DNA of 51,866 nucleotides from Bacteroidota bacterium (GTDB lineage Bacteria > Bacteroidota > Bacteroidia > B-17B0 > Aurantibacillaceae). The stretch covers positions 1-51,866 of the forward strand of contig JAJONO010000027.1 of NCBI GenBank assembly GCA_021323535.1, in the 5' to 3' direction. A model generated the notes under the pieces. That model ran no database searches and was not told where the DNA came from. It was given only the letters and a program-made list of their open reading frames with translations. Positions 1-8,207 of this stretch are shown here, one piece after another. The translations under genes and the position numbers were made by a program. Every line of letters begins with the position of its first letter. Positions within the stretch are counted from its first letter, which is position 1.

Positions 1-677
1 ACCATTATCTCACCTTCTTTACCAACTGAAATGTGAACCTTTGTGCCCGACGAATCTACCCGAGTCAATTGAGGTGTAACTTTTAGAAGAGACTCATTAT
101 CCCACCATAAACTTGGACTTACGATTACATAATTATTAAACAACGAGGGTTTTTTAAATAATATTTCGGTGGCTAACAAGCCCCCAAGCGACTGACCTAT
201 TAAGGTTCTATTACCCGATGTTTTATAGTTTGCAGTAACGAATGGCTGTAGTTCAAGGTTGATAAATGAAATAAATTTTTCTGAAAAACCAGTTGTAGGA
301 TAAGCCTTCTTATCTTTTTCGTTCGTAGTTGGAAAAGTAAAATCACGCTTTCTGTCTACGTTAGCAATTCCAATAATGATACTGGGTTTAATCTGATTTA
401 TCCATGGGAAACTTAAATACTGTATCAGGCCAGCTACATGAATGAAGTCCTCATCCCTGCTTCCATCCAACAGATAAATTACGGGATATTTAATTGTGTC
501 GGTTGCATCATATTCTTCAGGGAGATAAACATTAATGATTCTTTTTTCATTTAATACTGCGGAATAAACAGTATCGATAACTCCAATTGAAAAAACTGAT
601 TTTGTTTTTTGCGCATGTGTCCCGAAGGAGTATGCAAAACAAAAAATGATTGTAAAGAAAATTTTTCCAGTGTTCAT
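1..677 (-). CDS. Secreted alpha/beta-hydrolase, putative esterase family (partial, C-terminus outside window)
   Basis: The reading frame opens at an ATG at 677 and runs off the left edge, so about 225 N-terminal residues are visible. Residues 1-23 form a signal peptide ending near THAQ, which implies export. The body matches the esterase-D/IroE-like (PF00756) fold: YLLDGSRDED around residue 68, the nucleophile elbow GQSLGG with Ser163, and SPSLWWD at 187-193. The catalytic Asp and His would lie beyond the edge. Such enzymes cleave esters of small molecules, siderophores or sugars; the substrate here cannot be told. It lies 99 nt downstream of the beta-propeller gene on the same strand and may be co-transcribed with it. 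Confidence 0.85.
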   Translation of the reverse strand, partial: MNTGKIFFTIIFCFAYSFGTHAQKTKSVFSIGVIDTVYSAVLNEKRIINVYLPEEYDATDTIKYPVIYLLDGSRDEDFIHVAGLIQYLSFPWINQIKPSIIIGIANVDRKRDFTFPTTNEKDKKAYPTTGFSEKFISFINLELQPFVTANYKTSGNRTLIGQSLGGLLATEILFKKPSLFNNYVIVSPSLWWDNESLLKVTPQLTRVDSSGTKVHISVGKEGEIM

Positions 678-776
678 ACCTTATTGTTTTTTAATAGCAT
701 TCAACTTACTGTCCCTTTTATTATAAAAGAAATATATTATTAAACCTGATCGCAACCAAATACCCAGGCTCGCAGA

Positions 777-1640
777 TCACTTAAGTTTTATAAATTGAAT
801 ACTGCCCGACATCATTTCAGGAACAATAAGCTGATTTTTGAGAATAATAAAATCTGCGGGTCCCGAAAATGGTGCAGCAACTTTAACTTCTCCAATCTGG
901 CTGGTGGTTAAATCCAGTATCTGAATAATTCCCTTTTTTTCGAATGCAACCCAGTTGCTGATATACAATGTTCCGTTCAATAACCAAATGCCGTCGTAAT
1001 AACCTTCGAGGTCGGTAAGACGAGTAAACTTATTATCAACCAAATTTATATAGCCAAATGTACCATTAGGTTTGTTTTCACTTCCAAAACCATTTACATA
1101 TAGTCTGTTTGATTTACTGTCATAAAACAATCCGTTGGCGCCGGCTATTATTTTATCAGTAATAAGTTCGGTGTAGGATCTTGTATTTAAATCCACTTTA
1201 TATATTTTGCTCTTATCGGTGACTGTAACATAAAGTGTTGTTTTATTTACTATGGCAATATCATTTAAAAAAGAAGCATCATTGCCAAATGAAATTTCAT
1301 AAAGTTTCTTCCCCGTTTTAAGATCTATAGCAACAATTCTGTCTATATCCGCTGCATAAAGAACTCCATTTTTTGTTGCGATGCCCTTTGGCGCGTTCAA
1401 TTTTTCTTTAACGAAAGTAGAGTCCAGGATTTTTCCGTTTAAATCAAGTTTTAAGATCTTGCCATCTCCATCTTTGGCGGTTGGGTTTAACTCTTTTCCA
1501 ATGTCGGCAGCGTAAATAAATTTGCCATCAGAAGCAACGCTTTCAACGTGACTAAAGCCGCTAACATTTTTAGATTGCGCGTTTGCCATGCTGATAAAAA
1601 ACATGTTTAACGCGAAAATTGATATGCTGATTGATTTCAT
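777..1640 (-). CDS. Secreted SMP-30/NHL-like six-bladed beta-propeller protein
   Basis: 287 residues. A clear signal peptide (residues 1-22, ending SMANAQ) is followed by repeated blades of the form 'GKILKLDLNG', 'NGVLYAADIDRIVAID', 'KIYKVDLNT', typical of SMP-30/gluconolactonase-like propellers. Length and repeats fit a single propeller domain with no other module. Function is not certain: family members include lactonases and non-enzymatic sensors, and I could not assign metal ligands with confidence. It follows the GNAT gene on the same strand after a 65-nt AT-rich gap, so it may be outside the tetR operon. Confidence 0.75.
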   Translation of the reverse strand: MKSISISIFALNMFFISMANAQSKNVSGFSHVESVASDGKFIYAADIGKELNPTAKDGDGKILKLDLNGKILDSTFVKEKLNAPKGIATKNGVLYAADIDRIVAIDLKTGKKLYEISFGNDASFLNDIAIVNKTTLYVTVTDKSKIYKVDLNTRSYTELITDKIIAGANGLFYDSKSNRLYVNGFGSENKPNGTFGYINLVDNKFTRLTDLEGYYDGIWLLNGTLYISNWVAFEKKGIIQILDLTTSQIGEVKVAAPFSGPADFIILKNQLIVPEMMSGSIQFIKLK

Positions 1641-1705
1641 ATTTTTTAATTTTAATTATTACTTGTTTATTATTTGAAACGTAGTCTGATTTTTGTATTT
1701 CTTCT

Positions 1706-2254
1706 TCATGGATTATTTATTGTATTACTTTGAAGTGTTGGCGTTAAGAACTTTACCATATACATTGCATCAACATATTTGCCCTCGATAATTAGGTCCT
1801 TTTCTAAAATTCCGCCCAGCATTTGAAAGCCCATTTTTTCATAGAAGGATACTGTTGAGTTGTGAGAAATTATAGAGGATAATTGCAGTTGTTCTAAGCC
1901 CGGTATTGGCTCAATGATTTTGAACAGCTCTATTATCATCATTTTAGCGATTCCTTTACCACGAAATTCCGGAATAACATACAAGGAATGCAGTGATGCT
2001 CTGTGCCGGGCTTTTGATCTCTGGTCACGTTTAAATTTTACAAACCCAACTAATTCATCCTGTTCAGAAAAAGCGCCTAATGTAAATTTCTCAGGAGGGG
2101 AACCCGTCATTTCTATTTCATCGTAAAAGTCTGTTGCTTTTTTCAACTGATCCTCATAACTGTCGCTAAAGGCAAACGGAGATTCCTTAAGACTTCTCAA
2201 TCGGGCTTCACGATAAAGAACAATGTCCTTATATACTAAAAACCTGATAGTCAT
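1706..2254 (-). CDS. GNAT family N-acetyltransferase
   Basis: 182 residues with the GNAT core: a substrate-side N-terminus beginning MTIRFLVYKD, the beta4 strand SLHSLYVIPEFRGKGIAKMM containing the acetyl-CoA pyrophosphate loop (R-G-K-G-I-A), and a C-terminal 'NSTVSFYEKMGF' motif. It would transfer acetyl from acetyl-CoA to an amine in the cytoplasm; the substrate is unknown. Its ATG shares one base with the stop codon of the upstream DinB-fold gene (TAATG), which indicates translational coupling and membership of the tetR-led operon. It is the last gene of that cluster. Confidence 0.88.
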   Translation of the reverse strand: MTIRFLVYKDIVLYREARLRSLKESPFAFSDSYEDQLKKATDFYDEIEMTGSPPEKFTLGAFSEQDELVGFVKFKRDQRSKARHRASLHSLYVIPEFRGKGIAKMMIIELFKIIEPIPGLEQLQLSSIISHNSTVSFYEKMGFQMLGGILEKDLIIEGKYVDAMYMVKFLTPTLQSNTINNP

Positions 2255-2838
2255 TATTTATTATTTTTATTGTTATTACTCTTCAGGAACTCCTCAGTAA
2301 AATGTTCTTTGTGTTTTTCTTTGGAAAACTTTTCCGCGTTAAAAGAAGCTGATTTACCACGTGGTATAGACAAACATTCCCATTTATCGCTCTGAATCAT
2401 TTTGCCTATGTAAATCATCTGACCAATGTGATATGGATAGTGGGCCAACTGACGGTTGATGGCTTCCATTACGGTATGGCCGTGATTTCGTATATAAATA
2501 ATTTTGCCAAGGTCATCTTCAGTTAAACTTTTCAATGTATTAAAGAGGCATTTCCAGCCTTGCTGCCACAATTCCAAAGCAACTTCTTTTGACTGCACAT
2601 CATTTTCGAATTCAGCATCGCGGTTACGTGTTTCTTTTTCCCCATCTGTAGTTAAAAAGTCTGTCCAGCGAGACAGCATATTGCCGTTCAGGTGTTTTAT
2701 AATAGTTGCTATACTATTACTTTCTGCGTTGTATTGCCAAAACAACATGGACCCGGCTACCTGGGTAATTGTTTTATCGCCCAGCATTTTATAGTATTCA
2801 AATTGCTTAATGACACTTTCTAAATAATCTGTTTTCAT
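2254..2838 (-). CDS. DinB-superfamily protein, DUF1572-like
   Basis: 194 residues predicted as a four-helix bundle of the DinB/YfiT superfamily, DUF1572 branch. The three metal-binding histidines expected of this fold are visible: His49 in TIIKHLNGN and His133/His137 in LAHYPYHIGQM. Known relatives include thiol-dependent transferases (bacillithiol or mycothiol S-transferases), but many have no known role. It is in an operon with two other DinB-fold genes, a thiolase and a GNAT gene. The C-terminal tail is Lys/Asn-rich (SNNNKNNK). The domain call is firm; the function is open. Confidence 0.82.
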   Translation of the reverse strand: MKTDYLESVIKQFEYYKMLGDKTITQVAGSMLFWQYNAESNSIATIIKHLNGNMLSRWTDFLTTDGEKETRNRDAEFENDVQSKEVALELWQQGWKCLFNTLKSLTEDDLGKIIYIRNHGHTVMEAINRQLAHYPYHIGQMIYIGKMIQSDKWECLSIPRGKSASFNAEKFSKEKHKEHFTEEFLKSNNNKNNK

Positions 2839-2862
2839 GATTTCGTTTTTTCTGGTTATTTA

Positions 2863-3384
2863 TTATTGTTTCAATATTCTCAGGTATGAAATCCACGGGC
2901 CCACTTCGTTTACATACTGTTTTGCTATCACACGCGAAATTTGCGCGAGGTGATCCATATCGTGGGCCATCCATGTTGAAATTAACTGGGACAAACTAAC
3001 CGAACCTAAATCAGGGTGTGTAGCCGTTTTACCGAATTGCTCTTTGGTTAAATTAAGTTGACGCAAAGTTGTTATACTGGTGAAACGTATCCTCACGAAA
3101 TCATCCAACAATTGATTTATCGTTTTGCCTTTATTTTTTTCGAATTGGGCAAACCTGTTCAAAGGATCAAATGATCTGACTTCTGATTCGGATAACACTA
3201 TCTTTATGCGAGGGATCCAGTTTTCTTCGTCGCAATGTATCAAATGACCAACCACATCAAAAGGCGACCAGGATTCTCCACCTTCATTTGTATTCGCCCA
3301 CTGTTCGTTAACATTATATAGCAATGAGTGAATTGTTTGTGGGGTACGCTCAAGTATTTCTATTGTTGAATTAAGATTAAACAT
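2863..3384 (-). CDS. DinB-superfamily protein (DinB_2 type)
   Basis: 173 residues. The metal triad typical of DinB_2 proteins is present: His47 in VVGHLIH and His141/His145 in MAHDMDHLAQI, spaced H-x3-H. The SWSPFDVVGHL segment is the usual helix-2 signature of this subfamily. It is probably a cytoplasmic metal-dependent transferase or hydrolase of unknown substrate. It lies 12 nt downstream of the thiolase and 24 nt upstream of the next DinB gene, which supports one transcript. It diverges clearly from its two DinB neighbours, so this is not a recent tandem copy. Confidence 0.83.
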   Translation of the reverse strand: MFNLNSTIEILERTPQTIHSLLYNVNEQWANTNEGGESWSPFDVVGHLIHCDEENWIPRIKIVLSESEVRSFDPLNRFAQFEKNKGKTINQLLDDFVRIRFTSITTLRQLNLTKEQFGKTATHPDLGSVSLSQLISTWMAHDMDHLAQISRVIAKQYVNEVGPWISYLRILKQ

Positions 3385-3396
3385 AATAAGAATTTG

Positions 3397-4572
3397 TTAG
3401 TTAATGTTTTCGAGAATTATTGCGGAAGCACCACCACCGCCGTTACAGATTGCCGCTACTCCATACCTTCCATTCTCTTGTTTTAAAACAGAAGTAAGTG
3501 TACACATAATACGAGCTCCAGATGCCCCCAAGGGATGTCCCATTGCAACTGCGCCACCATATACATTTATTTTTTTCATATCCATGTGCAGTATTTTTTG
3601 ATTTGCCAAAACAACCGCGGAGTAAGCTTCGTTGATTTCAAAAAAATCAATGTTATCTAATGTTAGCTTGGCCTGTTTTAATGCCTTATTAATTGCAATA
3701 GAAGGGGAGGTGGTAAACCATTCGGGCGCTTGCGCTGCGTCGGCATAAGCTATTATTTTTGCCAGGGGTTTGAGGTTAAATTTTACAACGGCCTCTTTCG
3801 AGGCTAATAAGAGAGTTGCTGCGCCGTCATTTAAGTTGCTTGCATTTGCGGCTGTAATCGTTCCATCTTTTACGAAAGTTGGCTTAAGCTTAGATACTTT
3901 CTCCGGGATGATCTTGTAAATATCCTCATCTTCCAGAAGAACTTTCTCACCTGCTTTTTCAATCACTTTGAATGGAACAATTTCATTTTTGAATTTCCCA
4001 TCTTTTGTCGCTTTAGAAGCCTTTGCGTAGGATTGTAATGCATATTCATCCTGCTCTTCGCGGGTTAGCTGATATTTTGTAACACAAAGCTCTGCAGCAT
4101 TACCCATATGGAAGTTGTGATATACGTCGGTTAGTCCATCTTTTAACAAGCCATCAACAAAATTCTCATGGCCAAGCTTAATGGTTTTACGAAGTAAAGC
4201 GTAATGAGGAACGTTGCTCATACTTTCCATACCTCCTGCTATAACCATATCTTCGAGGCCCATTTGGATCTGTTGGGCAGCAAGCATAGCGGCCTTCATT
4301 CCGGAGGCGCATACTTTATTTACGGTTGTGCAGTCCACATTATCCGGAATGCCTGCAAATTTCGCAGCCTGCCGGGCGGGGGACTGACCCAGATTGGCAG
4401 AGATGACATTGCCCATGTAAACAGAGTTGATATGCATTGGATCTATTCCTATGGAATAATAAGCTTCGCGAATTGCAATTGAGCCTAGCTCAGTCGCTGA
4501 GGCTGCAGATAAATTACCTAAAAAACCACCGATGGGTGTACGTTTTGCTGATACTATAAATACTTCTTTCAT
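3397..4572 (-). CDS. Acetyl-CoA C-acetyltransferase (thiolase)
   Basis: 391 residues, full length for a biosynthetic-type thiolase. The catalytic set is complete: nucleophile Cys88 in NKVCASGMKA, His346 in AMGHPLGASG, and acid/base Cys376 in AICNGGGGAS; NEAYSAV is also present. It condenses two acetyl-CoA to acetoacetyl-CoA, or does the reverse thiolysis, in the cytoplasm (AtoB/PhaA/ThlA-like). No neighbouring gene supplies the next step of a PHB, ketone-body or mevalonate route, so its pathway role here is unclear. It is only 6 nt from the upstream DinB-fold gene and 12 nt from the downstream one, deep inside a TetR-controlled operon. Confidence 0.93.
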   Translation of the reverse strand: MKEVFIVSAKRTPIGGFLGNLSAASATELGSIAIREAYYSIGIDPMHINSVYMGNVISANLGQSPARQAAKFAGIPDNVDCTTVNKVCASGMKAAMLAAQQIQMGLEDMVIAGGMESMSNVPHYALLRKTIKLGHENFVDGLLKDGLTDVYHNFHMGNAAELCVTKYQLTREEQDEYALQSYAKASKATKDGKFKNEIVPFKVIEKAGEKVLLEDEDIYKIIPEKVSKLKPTFVKDGTITAANASNLNDGAATLLLASKEAVVKFNLKPLAKIIAYADAAQAPEWFTTSPSIAINKALKQAKLTLDNIDFFEINEAYSAVVLANQKILHMDMKKINVYGGAVAMGHPLGASGARIMCTLTSVLKQENGRYGVAAICNGGGGASAIILENIN

Positions 4573-4578
4573 TCTGTT

Positions 4579-5076
4579 TTATTTACTAAATTCTATTACC
4601 TGACTTTCTGATAAACCTATAACAGGAGGCGTAGTAACATTTATTAAGTTGAGATAAATGCACATGACTCCTCTATGATGTATTTCATGTACAATGAGCG
4701 CCCTTAAAAAGTTTGCAACAGTTGTAAGTTTCCCGTCTAATGTTTTTATTTCTTTTTGTAGATCCCGATCGCTTAAAGATTTATATATTTGAATGGATTG
4801 TTGGTGCATCTCATTAAAAAAGGAGATAACATGATCATAACCGTCTGCTAAATTTTTACCACAGCCTCTGTAAACTGATTTGTTGCCCAAAATCACTTCT
4901 GCAAACAAGTTGCGCTCAATGGCGGCAATATGCCGGACCAGATCGCCAAGTGTAAATTTTCCAGGTTTGTAAGACCAATCCAACTTATCGGGAGGAATGA
5001 CCTGAATGACCTGGTTGGTTATTTTCCGGGTTCTTTGATAGTAATTAAGAAATGAATCAATTGTTCTGATTTCCAT
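4579..5076 (-). CDS. DinB-superfamily protein
   Basis: 165 residues. A DinB-type four-helix bundle with His49 (LVRHIAAIERN) and the H-x3-H pair His130/His134 (VHEIHHRGVM), so the metal site looks intact. The phrase SYKPGKFTLGDLVRHI is typical of DinB family proteins in Bacteroidota. It is the first gene after tetR, with a palindromic operator-like site in the 49-nt gap between them (5093-5106). This position suggests it heads the regulated segment of the operon. The substrate is unknown. Confidence 0.83.
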   Translation of the reverse strand: MEIRTIDSFLNYYQRTRKITNQVIQVIPPDKLDWSYKPGKFTLGDLVRHIAAIERNLFAEVILGNKSVYRGCGKNLADGYDHVISFFNEMHQQSIQIYKSLSDRDLQKEIKTLDGKLTTVANFLRALIVHEIHHRGVMCIYLNLINVTTPPVIGLSESQVIEFSK

Positions 5077-5092
5077 TATTTATTATTTTAAT

Positions 5093-5106
5093 AGACCGTT
5101 CGGTCT
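5093..5106. promoter_or_regulatory. Putative TetR operator 2 (AGACCG-TT-CGGTCT)
   Basis: A 14-nt inverted repeat with two perfect 6-nt arms lies in the short gap between the tetR stop and the next start codon. The right half CGGTCT recurs upstream of tetR (5752-5765). Two copies of one motif, both beside the same TetR gene, make a regulator binding site the best reading (inference). Confidence 0.6.
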
Positions 5107-5125
5107 TTTTTCGATCAAAAATTTT

Positions 5126-5716
5126 TTACGCTTTTAAGTTCTTAATTAATTTTTCGAGAAAGTCCATGGTAACATCCAGTTCGTTGGATCTGCCTGTGAT
5201 TTTGGCCTGCATAACAGCGCCTTCAATCAGCGAGGTTAGAATAACTGCAAACTCTGCTCCGTTTGTATTGGACCTTATCTCTTTCGCCTCAATACCCCTT
5301 GCGATTATTTTTTCAACCCCGGTCTGCCAGAATTTTAATGCGCTTACAGCACGTTTTTTCAAGGCGGGATGTGTATCATCTGCTTCTGTAGAAGTATTCA
5401 GAATAGGACATCCTCCTGCGATAAACGGAATACGAATAAAATCCCTATAGGTATCAGGATACGTTAATAGCTTTTCAATTGCGCTTTGTTTCTCAAGAAT
5501 TTTCACTCTCATTATCGAAGTAACGTAACTAAAGTTATAGTCAAAGGCAGCAATCGCTATTTCATCTTTATTCTGAAAATTACCATAGATACAGCCCTTT
5601 GTTAAACCTGTGGCATCCATGATATCATTCATAGAGGTGCCGGAATAACCTTTATGGTTAAAAATAGACGCGGCTTTTTCAATGATAACCTGGCGTGTAC
5701 GATCTGCTTTTGACAT
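5126..5716 (-). CDS. TetR/AcrR family transcriptional regulator
   Basis: 196 residues from the ATG at 5716 (MSKADRTRQV). A longer frame from TTG at 5737 would overlap the predicted -7 promoter box and is rejected. The N-terminal helix-turn-helix is canonical: IIEKAASIFNHKGYSGTSM followed by GLTKGCIYGNFQNKDEI. The C-terminal half is the ligand-sensing domain (TetR_C_16-like, with GGCPILNTSTEADDTHP). It likely represses its own operon (three DinB-fold genes, thiolase, GNAT) and possibly the divergent GNAT gene, given the operator motifs on both sides. The inducer is unknown. Confidence 0.92.
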   Translation of the reverse strand: MSKADRTRQVIIEKAASIFNHKGYSGTSMNDIMDATGLTKGCIYGNFQNKDEIAIAAFDYNFSYVTSIMRVKILEKQSAIEKLLTYPDTYRDFIRIPFIAGGCPILNTSTEADDTHPALKKRAVSALKFWQTGVEKIIARGIEAKEIRSNTNGAEFAVILTSLIEGAVMQAKITGRSNELDVTMDFLEKLIKNLKA

Positions 5717-5734
5717 AATACTATTATTCCAATA

Positions 5735-5742
5735 CAAATATA
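5735..5742 (-). promoter_or_regulatory. -7 promoter box (TATATTTG) of tetR
   Basis: Exact match to the Bacteroidota TAnnTTTG element, 18 nt upstream of the tetR ATG at 5716. No clear TTTG -33 is found at 19 nt; the operator-like repeat 5752-5765 occupies the spacer instead. Confidence 0.55.
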
Positions 5743-5751
5743 ATACATTTT

Positions 5752-5765
5752 AAACCAATCGGTCT
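5752..5765. promoter_or_regulatory. Putative TetR operator 1 (AAACCA-AT-CGGTCT)
   Basis: Degenerate copy of the 5093-5106 palindrome with the right arm CGGTCT identical. It sits between the -7 and -33 positions of the tetR promoter and about 18 nt upstream of the divergent -7 box at 5784, so bound repressor could block both promoters. Confidence 0.5.
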
Positions 5766-5783
5766 TTTTTTAGAAAATTATTT

Positions 5784-5791
5784 TAATTTTG
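5784..5791 (+). promoter_or_regulatory. -7 promoter box (TAATTTTG) of the divergent GNAT gene
   Basis: Exact TAnnTTTG match 23 nt upstream of the ATG at 5815. It lies divergent to the tetR promoter with the operator-like site between them. Confidence 0.45.
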
Positions 5792-5814
5792 TATTACATT
5801 TTAAATAATCATAA

Positions 5815-6342
5815 ATGGAATTCAATAGTGTGCCTGTTTTAGAGGATGGTAACATTTTACTTACACCATTAATACATGAGCACTTTAACCAATTGTTCGA
5901 AATAGCGTCGGACCCTATCCTTTGGGAGCATCACCCCATGGCCACCGCGTTTGAGAAAAAAACATTTGAAAAATTTTTCGCAGAGGCGATCAATACTGGC
6001 TCACTACTTATTTTTGACAAAATCAAAGGCACAACAATTGGCTGCACCCGGTTTTACAATTTTAATTCTAAAGAATCAAGTGTAGTAATTGGCCACACTT
6101 TTATTTCAAGGAATTATTGGGGCACCGGTTATAATACAAGAATAAAATCAATGATGCTGAGTTATGCATTTAACTTTGTGCAGAAGGTAATTTTTTACGT
6201 TGTAAAAGAAAATATCCGGTCGCGAAAAGCATTAGAAAAGATTGGCGCTATCACAGGAGATGAAGTTACAAGAGTATATGATGATAAAAGTCTTGTTTGC
6301 GTGACATATCATATCAAAAATCCACTTTATCCGGAACAATAG
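5815..6342 (+). CDS. GNAT family N-acetyltransferase (RimJ/RimL-like)
   Basis: 175 residues with the RimJ/RimL-type GNAT layout: an N-terminal 'ILLTPLIHEHFNQLFEIASDP' type strand-helix (positions about 14-34), a core 'VVIGHTFISRNYWGTGYNT', and a C-terminal 'VKENIRSRKALEKIGA' helix that is highly typical of ribosomal-protein-alanine acetyltransferase relatives. The acetyl-CoA loop reads N-Y-W-G-T-G, close to the RxxGxG/A consensus. It probably acetylates a small amine or protein N-terminus. It is transcribed divergently from tetR and may share its control through the operator at 5752-5765. Confidence 0.87.
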   Translation: MEFNSVPVLEDGNILLTPLIHEHFNQLFEIASDPILWEHHPMATAFEKKTFEKFFAEAINTGSLLIFDKIKGTTIGCTRFYNFNSKESSVVIGHTFISRNYWGTGYNTRIKSMMLSYAFNFVQKVIFYVVKENIRSRKALEKIGAITGDEVTRVYDDKSLVCVTYHIKNPLYPEQ

Positions 6343-6551
6343 GCCGAAATATGTATCGTTGTTTTTTTCGTCTTCAGAGTGTTCTATTTAGTGTTACCAC
6401 AAAAACACCGATAAATGTTGTGACCCTGACAGTTTGGTGACCTTGAGATACACCCGCCAGAGTCCCGATCACTAATTCTTTCCATGCAACCTTTTTTATT
6501 TTCGCACTCTTTTAGTTAAATAGCAGTCGGCTGGAAAAGGAAATACTATAC

Positions 6552-7088
6552 ATGGAACCAAATTTGCACATCATCGAAGCGTGCAGAAAAGGAAACAGCG
6601 AGGCGTTCAGGCAACTGTATGATCTGTATAGCGAAGCCATGTTTACTATTTGCGCGCGCATGCTTAATAATAAAGAAGACGCAGAGGATGTGCTTCAGGA
6701 AAGTTTTATTTCTGCATTTAAAAATCTTCATCAGTACAGCGGGAAAGCCTCTTTTGGCAGCTGGTTAAAACGAATAGTTATTAATGCCTGCATTGCTGTT
6801 ATAAAAAAGCGAAACCACGAACTTATTCCCATAGATGAGAAGGATTTCGTTGAAGAACAACAGGAAGAAGAAAAGGAAATAACTTACAACGCTGCAGATA
6901 TAAAATCGGCAATAAGCGGGTTGGCAGACGGTTATCGTGTTATCCTTAGTTTGTATTTATTTGAAAACTACAGTCACAAAATGATTGCTGAAAAGCTCAA
7001 TATCAGTGAAGGAACATCGAAATCACAGTATTCAAGAGCAAGGAAACGATTAATTGAATTAATGGCTTTAAAGAATAAGAAACCATGA
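6552..7088 (+). CDS. RNA polymerase sigma factor, ECF (sigma-70 family)
   Basis: 178 residues. Region 2 is seen in FRQLYDLYSEAMFTICARML, the -10 recognition part in DAEDVLQESFISAFKNLHQY and SFGSWLKRIVINACI. Region 4 with its helix-turn-helix is GYRVILSLYLFENYSHKM then IAEKLNISEGTSKSQYSRAR. There is no region 1 or 3, as expected for ECF factors. It directs RNA polymerase to a small stress or envelope regulon. The stop overlaps the start of the next gene by 4 nt (ATGA), and that partner is very likely its anti-sigma factor. The 209-nt space before it holds no recognisable TAnnTTTG box, consistent with autoregulation through a different promoter type (inference). Confidence 0.93.
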   Translation: MEPNLHIIEACRKGNSEAFRQLYDLYSEAMFTICARMLNNKEDAEDVLQESFISAFKNLHQYSGKASFGSWLKRIVINACIAVIKKRNHELIPIDEKDFVEEQQEEEKEITYNAADIKSAISGLADGYRVILSLYLFENYSHKMIAEKLNISEGTSKSQYSRARKRLIELMALKNKKP

Positions 7089-8134
7089 GAGACGCATTAA
7101 AAGATTTTATTGATAATAACCGTGACGCGTTTAAAGAACAGCCACGCGCAGAACTCTGGACCAGAATAGATAATAACTTAAAACAACATAATATTAAATC
7201 TAAAAACATTTCAACTATGATTAAATATGGATTCGGTGCTTCGGCCATCATTGGAATAACACTGCTGGCAATAAATCTTAAAAGAGAAAATGAACATGTT
7301 CCACAGGTAAACAATAAAGCGGTCCCAAATGCGAGGATCGAAATACCAATAAGTTCCCAGGAACATACAACCACTATTCTTGTATCACCTGCTAAAAAAG
7401 AAAAACCGGTAAGTGTAGATAAAAACTCTTCGCCTGTTGAGGTGGCGGTACAACTGCAGGATACAACTCCGGCAATCAGTATACAGCCAATTCATACGGA
7501 TACGTTGAACGGCGCAAAAATTCCTGTACAGGATACTTTAGATATTACTAACTGGCCAAGTGCGGGGAGCGACCTGAAAAGCTATAACATTTCGGGAGAT
7601 TATGGATCCGGGAAAACTATAGGAGTGATTAAATCTGTTAAGAAAAAAATTAACGGTTTCATAAGCATGATGCAAAGTAGCGTGCCGGAAAAATATCTTG
7701 GAAAAAGAGTCCGTATGACCGGCTATATCAGAACCGAAAATGTTGCAGAGTGGACCGGTTTATGGTTAAGAGTAGGAGTAAAGGGTGGTAATGAGGCCCT
7801 GGCGTTTGATAATATGCGCTATGGCAAAAACGATCGTTCCATTAAAGGAACAACACCCCGCACCAAATACGAAATTGTAGTAGATGTTCCTTCCAATTCT
7901 GCAAATATCGTATACGGAATTATGCTGGTTGGTACCGGTCAGATCTGGTTTGACAGTATGCTTCTCGAAGAAGTGGATGAGTCTGTTCCACTTACTTCCG
8001 GTAAAGAAGAATTAAATCCCGCGCGTTTTAAAAAAGACAGATTTAAAAGCTATCATCCGAATAATTTCTGGAAATATTACGTTCCGGGTCGTTCAATTTC
8101 AAAGGACGGAACATATAATATTAATATTAAGTAG
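7085..8134 (+). CDS. Membrane anti-sigma factor with large external jelly-roll-like domain
   Basis: 349 residues. The N-terminus (DFIDNNRDAFKEQPRAELW) resembles the short cytosolic sigma-binding segments of Bacteroidota anti-sigma proteins. One transmembrane helix follows at about 48-64 (YGFGASAIIGITLLAINL). A low-complexity linker (70-165) leads to a folded external domain, about 170-300, with VPEKYLGKRVRMTGYIRT and GLWLRVGVKGG. This resembles the beta-sandwich, sugar-binding-like domain also seen fused to some AraC-type regulators. It is coupled to the ECF sigma gene by a 4-nt overlap. The role, sequestering sigma until an external signal is sensed, is inferred from position and topology. 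Confidence 0.7.
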   Translation: MRDALKDFIDNNRDAFKEQPRAELWTRIDNNLKQHNIKSKNISTMIKYGFGASAIIGITLLAINLKRENEHVPQVNNKAVPNARIEIPISSQEHTTTILVSPAKKEKPVSVDKNSSPVEVAVQLQDTTPAISIQPIHTDTLNGAKIPVQDTLDITNWPSAGSDLKSYNISGDYGSGKTIGVIKSVKKKINGFISMMQSSVPEKYLGKRVRMTGYIRTENVAEWTGLWLRVGVKGGNEALAFDNMRYGKNDRSIKGTTPRTKYEIVVDVPSNSANIVYGIMLVGTGQIWFDSMLLEEVDESVPLTSGKEELNPARFKKDRFKSYHPNNFWKYYVPGRSISKDGTYNINIK

Positions 8135-8207
8135 TTTTAAAAAGCGGATCCTTTCGTGCGGAACCTTGATATTTTTATCTCTATAATACTTACTTTTACG
8201 ATAGAAT

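Noticed and set aside
5717..5737. Longer N-terminus of TetR from a TTG codon
   Set aside because: It overlaps the -7 promoter box and adds residues not typical of the family.
6343..6551. Short ORF of 29 codons starting near 6351
   Set aside because: No ribosome-binding or promoter support and no recognisable protein; treated as non-coding space.
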